Below, one piece after another: positions 44,008 through 52,850 of a stretch of DNA of 64,000 nucleotides. The position numbers and the translations under genes are program-made. Source of the DNA: Pseudomonas sp. 2FG. Its GTDB lineage: Bacteria; Pseudomonadota; Gammaproteobacteria; Pseudomonadales; Pseudomonadaceae. The notes below the pieces were generated by a model. The model worked only from the letters and a program-made list of their open reading frames with translations, had not been told where the DNA came from and did no database searches. The stretch spans positions 62,001 through 126,000 of the forward strand of contig NZ_SCMP01000014.1 in the NCBI RefSeq assembly GCF_005502935.1, read 5' to 3'. Numbering within the stretch: the stretch's first letter is position 1; each line of letters opens with the position of its first letter.

Positions 44008-44829
44008 CTACCGTGCGTTGAGCTGCTGCTGCAGGTTCAGCACCTGGCTCTGCAGGGTGCTGATGTTGCGCGTCATCTGCGCGCGGAAGGCATCGAACTC
44101 GCTGGTGCTGTTGGCTGCCGGACGGTTTTCCTGCTCGCTCTTGAGCACCAGCAGATCCTGCTCCAGGCGGCTGATGGCCGGGTTCGGGTTACCGAGCTTT
44201 TTCAGCGCCGCAACCTCGCCGCCCAGGCTCTTGAGCTGGCTGTCCAGCTTGGCTTGCTCGTCTTGCGCGGCCTTCAGCGCAATCTGCTCGCCGGCCAGGC
44301 TTTTCAGCTTGCCGTCCAACTGGCTGGCGGAGTCCTGCTGAGCCTTCAGGTCGACGGCCAGTTGCTCGACACGCTTGCCTTGCCCGTTTTGCTGGGTGCT
44401 GACGCTTTGCTGCTGCTTGCTCAGCTCAGCCACCTTGTTCTCCAACTGCTTGACCTTGAGCCGGAGCGCTTCGCTGCCGCTGGTCACGCTGGACTCGGTG
44501 GCCACCACCTTGCCGGAGATGTCCTGAATTCGCCCAGCCGCTTCCTCACTGATCCGCGCGAAGCTTTCCTGGGTGGCCACCAGTTGCTGGCTCATCAGCT
44601 CGATCTGCTGGTGGCTCCACCAACCGAGGCCGCCCAGGGCTATCACCAGAGCCCCCACCAGCGCCCATAACGGTCCGGTACTGGCACCTTTCACCACCAC
44701 CGGCCCATTGCCGCGGCCATAGGCGGGGCTGCGCTCGGCCGGCTCCGGCTCATGAGCGAAGTCTCGATCGCGAGCATCGGTGGTCAGGCTGGGCACGCTA
44801 TCCAGTTCGTCGAGGGCATCGTTACGCAT
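44008..44829 (-). CDS. single-pass membrane protein with long coiled coil
   Basis: 273 residues from the ATG at 44829 (AAGG site seven bases upstream). Acidic N-terminal cytoplasmic segment (about 1-50), one membrane helix (about 53-72, LWALVGALVIALGGLGWW), then about 170 residues of heptad-rich coiled coil (KVKQLENKVAELSKQQQS, LDSQLKSLGGEVAALKKL) and a Gln-rich C-terminus. In PAO1 the positional equivalent (PA4360) is annotated as a chromosome segregation ATPase, but no Walker motif is visible here, so that label is unsupported. Likely a periplasmic coiled-coil protein of unknown role. Confidence 0.8.
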   Translation of the reverse strand: MRNDALDELDSVPSLTTDARDRDFAHEPEPAERSPAYGRGNGPVVVKGASTGPLWALVGALVIALGGLGWWSHQQIELMSQQLVATQESFARISEEAAGRIQDISGKVVATESSVTSGSEALRLKVKQLENKVAELSKQQQSVSTQQNGQGKRVEQLAVDLKAQQDSASQLDGKLKSLAGEQIALKAAQDEQAKLDSQLKSLGGEVAALKKLGNPNPAISRLEQDLLVLKSEQENRPAANSTSEFDAFRAQMTRNISTLQSQVLNLQQQLNAR

Positions 44830-45145
44830 GGGTAAACCTTCAGGGGCACACAAAGAGGGCGGGATGACGCGCAGTATACCGGTTCGCGCGCAGCGCTTCA
44901 GCGGCGCGCCAAGCCAGTGCGCGGCGCACCGACGAGGCGCGCGAACCTGTCCAGTGACCATCCCCAGGCCGCGCAGTTCCTCATTCGGTGAACTGGTACA
45001 GCATTTGCTAAATCCCGTAGGGGAGCTGACAAAGTGTCTACGCCGCCTCTTTGCCGGGCCAGGCGTTACCGGCCAAAGAGCTGCCGGTCACCGAGTCAGC
45101 CGGCTTCGAGCTCGCTGGAGCTCACGTCATTGGGGGAGAGATCGC
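44830..45145. other. 316-bp divergent spacer, nothing coding seen
   Basis: Holds the promoters of the coiled-coil gene (minus) and the 90-residue gene (plus). The short frames present have no ribosome sites or recognisable domains. No repeat was spotted. Confidence 0.4.
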
Positions 45146-45418
45146 ATGGAACTGACCAAGGCTGTACTCGACTGCATGCAACTGCTGCGCCGCCGCATAC
45201 GCCAGGAACAGGCGCTGGATATCCGCCTGAGCCAGCCTGGCGCAATAATCAGCATGCTGACGGCCTGCGCCGACTCGACAGTCGATGAAACCCGGGAGCT
45301 GGGCGCGCGCCTGAGCCAACTCAGCGGCCTGCGCTTGGCGCCACCTCCGCCGCCGGTGCTGAGCGAAGCGGAGTTGATCGCCAAATACACCCAGTACGCC
45401 GGCCCGCTGCGCGGCTGA
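45146..45418 (+). CDS. small conserved-looking hypothetical protein
   Basis: 90 residues from the ATG at 45146, with GGGGGAGAG upstream. N-terminal helical part (MELTKAVLDCMQLLRRRIRQ), a middle with DSTVDETRELGARLSQL and a proline run PPPPPV (about 66-71) before the C-terminal helix EAELIAKYTQYAGPLRG. No known domain. The strong ribosome site and tidy codon use support a real gene. Divergent from the coiled-coil membrane protein. Confidence 0.7.
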   Translation: MELTKAVLDCMQLLRRRIRQEQALDIRLSQPGAIISMLTACADSTVDETRELGARLSQLSGLRLAPPPPPVLSEAELIAKYTQYAGPLRG

Positions 45419-45431
45419 CTCGCGGGCTCAC

Positions 45432-46424
45432 TCAGGGTTGCTGCAGCGCTTTCCACCATTGGCAGAACTCGTCCAACGCGGCCCATACACTGACCTGCGG
45501 GTCATAGTCCAAGTACTGTTGCGCGCGGCCGATATCCAGCGAGAAGTCCTTGGCCATCACCGCCACCCCGAGGCGGAACAGGCTGGGTTCCGGACGCCCC
45601 GGCAACACCTTGCAGAACGCTTCGTTCAGCGCTGCCGCCGCGTACGCCACGCCATAGGGTAGATGCCGGGTGACGGGCGGCAGCTCGAGTTGGCGCAGCA
45701 CGTAATTGACCACATCCCAGAGTGGCACCGGCGCGCCGTTGCTGATGTTGTAGACCTTGCCCAGCGCCGGCCCGGCGGCCAGCAGGCCACTGAACAGCGC
45801 ATCGTTGAGGTTTTGCATGCTGGTGAAGTCGACCCGGTTCAGGCCGTTGCCGATGATCGACAACCGGCCCTTGCGCTGCATCTCGATCAACCGCGGGAAG
45901 ATGCTGGTGTCGCCGGCGCCGGTGACGAAGCGCGGGCGGTAGGCAATCACCTCCAGGCCAAACTCCTCGGCGCCGAAGACCTTTTGCTCGGCCAGATACT
46001 TGGTCGCGCCGTAATGATCGGAAAAGCGCTTGGGTACCTGCTCTTCCTTGATCCCGACATGCGCCTGGCCATCGAAATAGATCGACGGCGAGGACAGATG
46101 CAGCAACCGCCGCACCTGCTGTTTCAGGCAGCCCTCGACGACGTTTTCGGTGACCGCGACATTCGCCTGATAGAAGTGCTGGTAGTCACCCCAGACGCCC
46201 ACGGCACCGGCGCAATGCACCACGGCCTCGACACCCTGACAGAGCCGCTGGACCAACAGAGGGTCGGCCAGATCGCCCTGGACAAACTCGGCACCCCGCT
46301 TGACCAGATGCTCCACCGCCTCCGGCCGCCGGCCGTTGATCCGCACCGTCAGCCCCTGCTCCAGGGCGAAACGGGCGAAGCGCCCACCGATAAAGCCGCT
46401 CGCGCCGGTCACCAGAATCTTCAT
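45432..46424 (-). CDS. NAD-dependent epimerase/dehydratase (extended SDR)
   Basis: 330 residues. Rossmann motif VTGASGFIGGRFARFALEQG, HCAGAVGVWGD, a catalytic Ser in HLSSPSIYFDG and YGATK (Tyr-x3-Lys). The segment VIAYRPRFVTGAGD and C-terminal part resemble the 3-beta-hydroxysteroid dehydrogenase/isomerase subgroup. Substrate not known; some relatives act on olefin or sterol-like compounds. The start has a G-rich upstream (GGGGGCGGG). The convergent small gene ends 13 bp away. Confidence 0.85.
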   Translation of the reverse strand: MKILVTGASGFIGGRFARFALEQGLTVRINGRRPEAVEHLVKRGAEFVQGDLADPLLVQRLCQGVEAVVHCAGAVGVWGDYQHFYQANVAVTENVVEGCLKQQVRRLLHLSSPSIYFDGQAHVGIKEEQVPKRFSDHYGATKYLAEQKVFGAEEFGLEVIAYRPRFVTGAGDTSIFPRLIEMQRKGRLSIIGNGLNRVDFTSMQNLNDALFSGLLAAGPALGKVYNISNGAPVPLWDVVNYVLRQLELPPVTRHLPYGVAYAAAALNEAFCKVLPGRPEPSLFRLGVAVMAKDFSLDIGRAQQYLDYDPQVSVWAALDEFCQWWKALQQP

Positions 46425-46624
46425 TACCCGCCCCCGTGGTTGTCGTGGTGATTATGCCCACGACTGTAGCAAGGAGCCGCAGCCTTGTGCCGTGGCGTCG
46501 CGAGCCAAGCCTCTGACTTACGACGCCGAACATGGGGCAGCAGCCTTGTGCATTCGACTTGGCGCCAGGCATGGCCGTGCGGCATCTGCTGGAGTATGCA
46601 GGGCTCGGGCAAGAGCCTGGTTTC

Positions 46625-46701
46625 GTAGGCTGGGTAGCGCCGTTTTTAGGCGAAACCCAGCAGCGACAGGAGCTGGCTTGCGCAGGCTCTACCCAGCCTA
46701 C
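46625..46701. repeat. REP-like repeat with 13-bp arms, overlapping the argP stop
   Basis: GTAGGCTGGGTAG (46625-46637) and CTACCCAGCCTAC (46689-46701) are perfect reverse complements enclosing 51 bases. The right arm includes the argP TAG codon. Related arms occur again at 56488-56528. Confidence 0.7.
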
Positions 46702-47594
46702 ACAGCGGCCGGCACCAGAGTCCGGGCGGCCGTGCGGAGCAGATGGGCGGTGAGTTCGCCGAGCAATTCACCGCCATTACGCCAGTGGTGCCAATACAGC
46801 GGCACATCGATCGGCTGCTGCGGCAACAGCTCAACCAACTCGCCCCGCGCCAGTTCCCGCTGCACCTGTAGCTCTGGCACCAGCCCCCAGCCCAGCCCGG
46901 CTTCGGCCAGGCGGATAAACCCCTCCGAGGAGGGGCAGAGGTGGTGGATAAAACCGCCCTCGACACCGAGCGCCGCCAGATAGCGATGCTGCAACAGATC
47001 GTCCGGGCCGAAGACGATGGCCGGCGCCCGCGCCAGGGCCGCCGGCGTCACCTCGGTAGGAAAATGCCGGGCGAGAAACCCCGGGCTGGCCAAGGCTCGA
47101 TAACGCATCGCCCCCAACGCCAGGCTGCGCGCCCCGGAGACCGGGCGGTCACTGGCGCAGACACAGGCGGCCACCTCACCGGCGCGCATGCGCTTGAGGC
47201 CGACGTCCTGGTCCTCCACCACCAGATCCAGCAGCACCCGATGGCTCGCGCAAAACTCAGCGACCGCCTGCGCCCACCAGGTCGCCAGGCTGTCGGCATT
47301 CAAGGCGATGCGCAGGCGCTCCGGCAGACCGCCTTCGTCCAGCGCCGGCACCTGGCCCTGCAAGTCGCGCTCGAGCAGCCGCACCTGCTGCACATGGTTA
47401 AGCAGCCGCCGGCCGATTTCCGTCGGTGCCGGCGGCGTGGCCCGTACCAGCACCGGCTGGCCGACGCGCGCCTCGAGCAACTTGATCCGCTGCGACACCG
47501 CCGACTGCGACAAGCCCAGCACCTGCGCGGCCCGTTCAAACCCGGCCTGCTCCACCACGGCGGCCAAGGCAGACAACAGTTTGTAATCGAACAA
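46698..47594 (-). CDS. argP: LysR-family regulator ArgP (IciA)
   Basis: 298 residues if the TTG at 47594 is the start; AGGAG lies eight bases upstream, and the next codons read FDYKLLSALAAVVEQ, the ArgP N-terminus. Frames with an ATG reach 47687 but cover the divergent promoter. HTH (ERAAQVLGLSQSAVSQRIKLLE) and an effector domain with HRYLAALGVEGGF, typical of ArgP. Known: it activates the arginine exporter gene argO in response to basic amino acids. It is divergent from an argO/lysE gene at 47686, so regulation is local. Length agrees with E. coli ArgP (297). Confidence 0.88.
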   Translation of the reverse strand: MFDYKLLSALAAVVEQAGFERAAQVLGLSQSAVSQRIKLLEARVGQPVLVRATPPAPTEIGRRLLNHVQQVRLLERDLQGQVPALDEGGLPERLRIALNADSLATWWAQAVAEFCASHRVLLDLVVEDQDVGLKRMRAGEVAACVCASDRPVSGARSLALGAMRYRALASPGFLARHFPTEVTPAALARAPAIVFGPDDLLQHRYLAALGVEGGFIHHLCPSSEGFIRLAEAGLGWGLVPELQVQRELARGELVELLPQQPIDVPLYWHHWRNGGELLGELTAHLLRTAARTLVPAAV

Positions 47595-47685
47595 AATCAA
47601 TTCTCCTAATGAGCGATCAGCAGGATTTGTTTTCCTTATACAGCCAGCAACAGCAGACTCGCCAGCATCGAAGAGGAGATGCCTC

Positions 47686-48285
47686 ATGTGGCAAAGTTAT
47701 CTGAATGGTTTGCTGGTGGCCGCCGGGCTGATCGTCGCCCTAGGTGCGCAAAATGCGTTTGTCCTGGCCCAGAGCCTGCGCCGCGAGCATCACCTGCCGG
47801 TGGCGGCGCTTTGTGTACTCTGTGATGCGCTGCTGGTCGCCGCCGGGGTATTCGGCCTGGCCACCCTGCTCGCGCAAAATCCCGTGCTGCTAGGGGGCGC
47901 CCGCTGGGGCGGTGCAGCCTTCCTGCTCTGGTATGGGGTCAAAGCCTTGCGCCGCGCCCTCAACCCACAGGCCTTGAGCGAAGCCACCAAAGCCGGCCCG
48001 CGTTCGCGTCGTGCGGTGCTGCTGACAGCCCTGGCGGTGACCCTGCTCAATCCCCATGTGTACCTGGACACCGTGCTGCTGATCGGCTCGCTCGGCGCCC
48101 AGCAAAGCGTCCCCGGCGCCTATGCCCTGGGCGCCGCCAGCGCCTCCTTGCTCTGGTTTTTCACCCTGGCCCTCGGCGCAGCCTGGCTCGCGCCCTGGCT
48201 GGCCCGCCCCACGACCTGGCGCCTGCTCGACCTGAGCGTCGCGCTGATGATGTTTGCCGTGGCCGGGCAACTGATCACTGACTGA
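47686..48285 (+). CDS. argO: LysE/ArgO amino-acid exporter
   Basis: 199 residues, five or six membrane helices. The N-terminal LIVALGAQNAFVLAQSLRREH is the LysE/ArgO hallmark and LTALAVTLLNPHVYLDTVLLIGSL the conserved NPH segment. Exports arginine (and possibly lysine) and protects from basic-amino-acid excess. AGGAG precedes the ATG. The 91-bp spacer to argP should hold the ArgP operator. Assignment as argO rather than another LysE member rests on the pairing. Confidence 0.9.
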   Translation: MWQSYLNGLLVAAGLIVALGAQNAFVLAQSLRREHHLPVAALCVLCDALLVAAGVFGLATLLAQNPVLLGGARWGGAAFLLWYGVKALRRALNPQALSEATKAGPRSRRAVLLTALAVTLLNPHVYLDTVLLIGSLGAQQSVPGAYALGAASASLLWFFTLALGAAWLAPWLARPTTWRLLDLSVALMMFAVAGQLITD

Positions 48286-48534
48286 GGGGTCAGCTCAAGC
48301 CGGCACTCTAAGGCCCTTGCGCCGCGGCGATGGCCCTGGCATCGGCCTCTGCACTCGGCCTGCACGGCCTTTTCCACACAGTTGTTGCGTGGTTATGCCA
48401 CAGACCCGGTGCTATGATCCCGAGTCCACGGCGCAAAGAGTACAAACTCCCCGCCGTATATCTGGCCGCCCGTGAACGGCCTCGCGCTCACCGCACCTGA
48501 CCTGACCGCACCTGACCTGAGTAGGAGATAGACC

Positions 48535-49116
48535 ATGGCTTTCGAATTGCCACCGCTGCCGTACGCGAAAAACGCCCTCGAGCCGCACATTTCTGCTGAA
48601 ACCCTCGAATACCACCACGACAAGCATCACAACACCTACGTCGTGAACCTGAACAACCTGGTGCCGGGCACCGAGTTCGAAGGCAAAACCCTGGAAGAGA
48701 TCGTCAAGACCTCTGCGGGCGGCATCTTCAACAACGCCGCGCAAGTGTGGAACCACACCTTCTACTGGAACTGCATGGCGCCAAACGCCGGCGGCCAACC
48801 GACTGGTGCACTGGCTGAGGCCATCAACGCGGCGTTCGGCTCCTTCGACAAGTTCAAGGAAGAGTTCAGCAAGACCTCCATCGGCACCTTCGGCTCCGGC
48901 TGGGGCTGGCTGGTGAAGAAGGCCGACGGCTCCCTGGCCCTGGCCAGCACCATCGGCGCCGGCTGCCCGCTGACCAGCGGCGACACCCCGCTGCTGACCT
49001 GCGACGTGTGGGAACACGCCTACTACATCGACTACCGCAACCTGCGTCCGAAGTATGTCGAAGCGTTCTGGAACCTGGTCAACTGGGACTTCGTAGCGAA
49101 AAACTACGCCGCCTAA
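48535..49116 (+). CDS. sodB: Fe superoxide dismutase
   Basis: 193 residues. Iron ligands are the usual His-His-Asp-His: [16 protein letters not shown] (His27 region), NHTFYWNCM (His74 region), and [18 protein letters not shown] (Asp-x3-His). The AGGGSG-type segment and GSGWGWLV are those of Fe-type enzymes. It dismutates superoxide in the cytoplasm. GGAGAT precedes the ATG. An IS1182-like remnant begins 35 bp after the stop, where P. aeruginosa has bifA. Confidence 0.95.
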   Translation: MAFELPPLPYAKNALEPHISAETLEYHHDKHHNTYVVNLNNLVPGTEFEGKTLEEIVKTSAGGIFNNAAQVWNHTFYWNCMAPNAGGQPTGALAEAINAAFGSFDKFKEEFSKTSIGTFGSGWGWLVKKADGSLALASTIGAGCPLTSGDTPLLTCDVWEHAYYIDYRNLRPKYVEAFWNLVNWDFVAKNYAA

Positions 49117-49150
49117 GACCGGCCTCTAAGCCCAGAAAAACCCGCTAACT

Positions 49151-49614
49151 CAGACCCTGTGAAAACTCGCTGAGAGTGGGCCAAGCAAACGCTCCGACCT
49201 GTTCGGGGCGTTTGCTTTTGTGCGGATGATGATGGGAAAAGCGGCGTTTGAGCCCATCGGCGCGATGCGTTCAGCTCCCCCAGCACCTTGACCGCCCATT
49301 TGAGGTTGTAGGCTGGCACGGCCAAGGCCTTTTCGGTGCGAGCGCCCTTTAACTGGCGCAACAGGACGCGGCCGGTGCCGAACAGCCACTGCTTCCGCTT
49401 GCCGACGGGGTGTTCGACGGTGGCGCGCCGCCTGGCCATCATCCACCCGCACCAGATGCTCCGCGGGAATCAGTTCGTCCAGTGAAATCGGAAACACACG
49501 GCCTTGGTTGCGTGCTTCGCCCTGGCTATAGCCCAGAAACGACAATGCCCGTATCGCTCGAGACGGGCATTGTCTTCATCCACGGCTCAGACTGCTAGGT
49601 TTTCACCCAGTCTG
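49151..49614 (-). mobile_element. internally deleted IS1182-like element, copy 1
   Basis: 464 bp read on the minus strand. Ends: CAGACTGGGTGAAAAC at 49599-49614 (transposase start side) and CAGACCCTGTGAAAAC at 49151-49166, 16-bp inverted repeats with three mismatches. The coding start LGYSQGEARNQGRVFPISLD then LIPAEHLVRV matches an IS1182-family N-terminus, then the frame jumps to C-terminal-like sequence (RRRATVEHPVGKRKQW, further on VPAYNLKWAVKVLGEL). Most of the transposase is gone. A second copy lies at 61042-61532 in opposite orientation. Confidence 0.85.
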
Positions 49615-49666
49615 AATCGGCGTTTTTTTATTTACGGCTTTGCGCGGGAGCGCGTTCTGCTCGCGC

Positions 49667-50563
49667 TTATAAAGCGGCAATGCCCAGCAAATACGCCGTC
49701 GCCAGCGCGCCGAGCAGACACAGCACAGCCGCCGCGGCGGCCTGCCAATAGAAGCGCCGGGCCAAGTCGTCCTCACCATAGCTGGACAGGATAAACGGCT
49801 GCGCTTCCCGCGGCCGGGCCAGATGGTTCTGTGCCGGTTGCACGCTCACCTGCCGATGCCGATCCTCGGCTTCCAACTGCGCGGCCAGGCGCACGCGATT
49901 CCACTCATGCTCATCCAACTGACCGTCGCGGTCGCTATCGAAGCGCTGCAAGAGGCCGGCGAAGTCGCCCTTCCATTCACGGATCACGCTGCTCTGCGCG
50001 GCACTCGGATCGAAGCCCTGACGGCCGCCGCCGGAGGTGCAGAAGTCGCCGATGGCATACAACGGCTCGCCCACGTGCAGGCGCTCCTCGGTGTAGCGGT
50101 AATCCTTGTCGCTGGCCAACCAGCCGAATATCCCACCTTGGGTCAGGCTACGGGGGTGCCGCAGGTTACCCTTCCAGACCTCACGCGTCGCCGGGCTCAC
50201 CTGCGCCCCTAGCGGATCGATCAGGCAGTCACCGGTTGCATCGGCCATCCGCAGCCAAGCTTCACTGCTACCGCTCTCGACCTGACGCCACGAGCGGCCC
50301 TTGCCGTTGCTGCTGTATTCCTCGATCTTGAAGCGCCACCACAGGCAAGCTTTACCCGTCAGCGGGCCATGGATCGGTGCCTCCGGCAGCGGCTCCAGCA
50401 CACCGTAAAACTCGACATAGCCTTGCGCCGCCGAGCGGATCTTCGAGGTCGGGGTATCCAGCAAATGGCGGGCTTCGGCCAAGCGCCGCAAACACCACCA
50501 GGCACCGCCTGCGCAGGCGCCGACGCTGAACGCCAGGCTTAACGCCAGTTCTTGAATCTCCAC
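49667..50563 (-). CDS. GIDE-domain membrane protein with EF-hand
   Basis: 298 residues from a GTG start at 50563 (reads MEIQELAL), four bases after the lemA stop, so likely translationally coupled. An N-terminal helix (about 8-26) and a C-terminal helix pair (about 270-297) anchor it. The middle (about 45-190) is a GIDE domain: YVEFYGVLEPLPEAPIHGPL, then ACLWWRFKIEEY. Around residues 208-222 a canonical EF-hand loop DSDRDGQLDEHE is present, with Asp/Asp/Asp/Gly/Leu/Glu at the calcium positions. Bacterial GIDE proteins often pair with LemA, as here. Role unknown. Confidence 0.83.
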   Translation of the reverse strand: MEIQELALSLAFSVGACAGGAWWCLRRLAEARHLLDTPTSKIRSAAQGYVEFYGVLEPLPEAPIHGPLTGKACLWWRFKIEEYSSNGKGRSWRQVESGSSEAWLRMADATGDCLIDPLGAQVSPATREVWKGNLRHPRSLTQGGIFGWLASDKDYRYTEERLHVGEPLYAIGDFCTSGGGRQGFDPSAAQSSVIREWKGDFAGLLQRFDSDRDGQLDEHEWNRVRLAAQLEAEDRHRQVSVQPAQNHLARPREAQPFILSSYGEDDLARRFYWQAAAAAVLCLLGALATAYLLGIAAL

Positions 50564-50566
50564 GAC

Positions 50567-51139
50567 TTAACCGAACAAGGCTTTGAGGTCGATGTCGGCC
50601 TTTTGGGCCTCGCTGAACTCCAGCAACTCGGCGGCCTTGAAGCCAAACAGGCCGGCGATGATCAGGTCGGGAAACTGCTCGATGCGCACGTTGTTCAGGT
50701 TGACCGCTTCGTTGTACAGCTCACGCCGGTCGGCGATGCCGTTCTCCAGGCCGCTGATGCGCTGCTGGAGAAACTGGAAGCTCTCGTTGGCTTTCAGCTG
50801 CGGATAGTTCTCGGCCAAGGCGAACAACTGCCCGAGCCCGGCCCGCAGGCCGCTTTCCGCCAGCCCCAGGGCGCCCACATCGCCCTGCTCGCGGGCGCTG
50901 GCCACCGCGTTACGGGCGCGGATCACCTGTTCCAGGGTGCCGCGTTCGTGCTGCATGTAGTGCTTGCAGGTCTCCACCAGCTTGGGCAGCTCATCGTGGC
51001 GCTGCTTGAGCAGTACCTCGATGTTCGCCCAGGCCTTGCTCAGCCCATGCTTCAGACGCACCAAGGCGTTGTAGAGAATCACCGCATAAGCGGCGAGAAG
51101 GAACAAAACAACCAAGACCGCGACGCTGGTCAGGCTCAT
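50567..51139 (-). CDS. LemA family protein
   Basis: 190 residues. An N-terminal membrane helix (about 5-22, SVAVLVVLFLLAAYAVILYN) and a long helical domain with LVRLKHGLSKAWANIEVLLK, HDELPKLVETCKHYM and ENGIADRRELYNEAVNLNNV, all LemA hallmarks. GGAGAA precedes the ATG. It is co-directional with and just upstream of the GIDE gene. Cell-envelope role in the family is poorly defined. Confidence 0.9.
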   Translation of the reverse strand: MSLTSVAVLVVLFLLAAYAVILYNALVRLKHGLSKAWANIEVLLKQRHDELPKLVETCKHYMQHERGTLEQVIRARNAVASAREQGDVGALGLAESGLRAGLGQLFALAENYPQLKANESFQFLQQRISGLENGIADRRELYNEAVNLNNVRIEQFPDLIIAGLFGFKAAELLEFSEAQKADIDLKALFG

Positions 51140-51253
51140 GCAGGCTTCTCCATAAGAACTGAGGATGCCGGCATTCTAGCGGCACCGCGTCGTGCAGAGC
51201 AGAACTGGCGCACGCCCTATAAGAACAAATAGCCGCGCTGGCCCTTTGCACAA

Positions 51254-51272
51254 AATGCAAATCTTTCGCATT
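51254..51272. promoter_or_regulatory. candidate Fur box upstream of icmP
   Basis: The 19 bases AATGCAAATCTTTCGCATT have AATGC and GCATT as inverted ends. In the 7-1-7 reading, TGCAAAT fits TGATAAT in five of seven bases and the other half fits only three. It lies 63 bp before the icmP ATG. Iron-dependent control of icmP is known in P. aeruginosa, so the site is plausible but weak by sequence. Confidence 0.4.
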
Positions 51273-51334
51273 ATGTCGCGGTTTCACACGCGCAACGCGT
51301 ACCGTTCTCATCTTTAGACGCAAAGGACTTCGCC

Positions 51335-52669
51335 ATGATTCGTATGCCTCTGGCCACTGCCAGCCTGCTGGCCATTGCTATTTCTCTCGCCGGTTGTGGC
51401 GAAGACAAAGCCCCAGCAACCCAAGCGGCGGCCCCGGCTGCCAGCAGCACCAGCACTCCAGCCGCGAGCGCCGGCAAGCTCGATGAAGCGGCCGCCAAAG
51501 CGGTGGTCAACCATTACGCCGATGTCGCCCTGGCCGTGTTCAGCGACGCTGCCAGCACCGGCAAAGCGCTGCAGACTGCGGTGGACGCCCTGCTCGCTAA
51601 CCCGAATGACGAGACGCTGAAAGCCGCCCGCGCAGCCTGGCTGGCCGCCCGCGCGCCCTATATGCAGAGCGAAGTGTTTCGCTTCGGCAACCCGGTAGTC
51701 GATGACTGGGAAGGTCAACTGAACGCCTGGCCGCTGGACGAAGGCCTGATCGACTACGTCGCCGCCGACACTCCGCACGCGCAGGGCAACCCGGGCGCCA
51801 CCGCCAACATCATCGCCAACACCCAGGTCCAGGTCGGCGAAGACCAGCTCGACGTGACCGAAATCACCGGCGAAAAACTGGCCAGCCTGAACGAACTGGG
51901 CGGTTCCGAAGCCAACGTCGCCACCGGCTACCACGCCATCGAATTTCTGCTCTGGGGCCAAGACCTGCATGGCACCGGCCCTGGCGCGGGCGAACGCCCT
52001 GCAACCGACTACGCCACCGGCAATGACTGCGGCAACGGCCACTGCGATCGCCGCGGCGCCTACCTGAAAGCCGCCACCGACCTGCTGGTCAGCGACCTGA
52101 ATGGGATGGTGGTGCAGTGGCAAGCCGGCGTTGCCGACAACTACCGCGCGACCCTGGTCGCCGATTCGGCCGAGAACGGCCTGCGCAAAATGCTCTTCGG
52201 CATGGGCAGCCTGTCGCTCGGCGAACTGGCTGGCGAGCGCATGAAGGTCGCCCTGGAAGCCAACTCCACGGAAGACGAGCACGACTGCTTCAGCGACAAC
52301 ACCCACAACTCGCACTTCTACAACGCCAAGGGCATCCGCAACGTCTACCTCGGCGAGTACAAGAAGGCCGACGGCACCACCCTGAGCGGCCCGAGCCTGG
52401 CGTCCCTGGTGGCCAAAACCGATCCGGCCAGCGACGCCACCCTGCAAGCCGACCTGGCCGCCAGCGAAGGCAAACTGCAAGCCCTGGTAGACAGCGCCAA
52501 TAATGGCCAGCACTTCGATCAACTGATCGCCGCCGACAACAGCGCCGGCCAGCTGGTCGTGCGGGATGCCATCGCCGCCCTGGTCAAACAGACCGCTGCG
52601 ATCGAACAGGCCGCGGGCAAACTGGGCATCAGCGACCTGAACCCGGATACCGCCGACCACCAGTTCTGA
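51335..52669 (+). CDS. icmP: imelysin-family lipoprotein (IcmP-like)
   Basis: 444 residues with a lipoprotein signal (LAISLAGC, Cys21). Peptidase M75/imelysin fold; the family motif GxHxxE is present as GYHAIEFLLWG (about 198-203). The domain includes APYMQSEVFRFGNP and GEYKKADGTTLSGPSL. IcmP was described as insulin-cleaving; related imelysins take part in iron uptake rather than proteolysis, so function is unsettled. AAGGA precedes the ATG. First gene of an iron-associated run ending at 56464; a terminator separates it from the next gene. Confidence 0.9.
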   Translation: MIRMPLATASLLAIAISLAGCGEDKAPATQAAAPAASSTSTPAASAGKLDEAAAKAVVNHYADVALAVFSDAASTGKALQTAVDALLANPNDETLKAARAAWLAARAPYMQSEVFRFGNPVVDDWEGQLNAWPLDEGLIDYVAADTPHAQGNPGATANIIANTQVQVGEDQLDVTEITGEKLASLNELGGSEANVATGYHAIEFLLWGQDLHGTGPGAGERPATDYATGNDCGNGHCDRRGAYLKAATDLLVSDLNGMVVQWQAGVADNYRATLVADSAENGLRKMLFGMGSLSLGELAGERMKVALEANSTEDEHDCFSDNTHNSHFYNAKGIRNVYLGEYKKADGTTLSGPSLASLVAKTDPASDATLQADLAASEGKLQALVDSANNGQHFDQLIAADNSAGQLVVRDAIAALVKQTAAIEQAAGKLGISDLNPDTADHQF

Positions 52670-52686
52670 TACCTCGGCACTGGCAA

Positions 52687-52719
52687 CGGATGCGCCCACA
52701 AGGCGCATCCGTTTTTTTT
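52687..52719 (+). terminator. intrinsic terminator after icmP
   Basis: CGGATGCGCC (52687-52696) and GGCGCATCCG (52702-52711) form a perfect 10-bp stem with a five-base loop, followed by eight T residues. It lies 18 bp after the icmP stop. Confidence 0.92.
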
Positions 52720-52850
52720 CGCCTGCATGCCAAGCAGCCAGCAAACCAGGCGCGACATTTCGCCCTCCTCGTAAACGCTAATCCCTCTTATTCGAATTCC
52801 CTTAGCCTGATAAGCTTGCGCGCCTGATTCCGTGGCCTGGATCGTTGCCA

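Noticed and set aside
44008..44829. Chromosome segregation ATPase
   Set aside because: Long coiled coil only; no Walker A or B motif is present.
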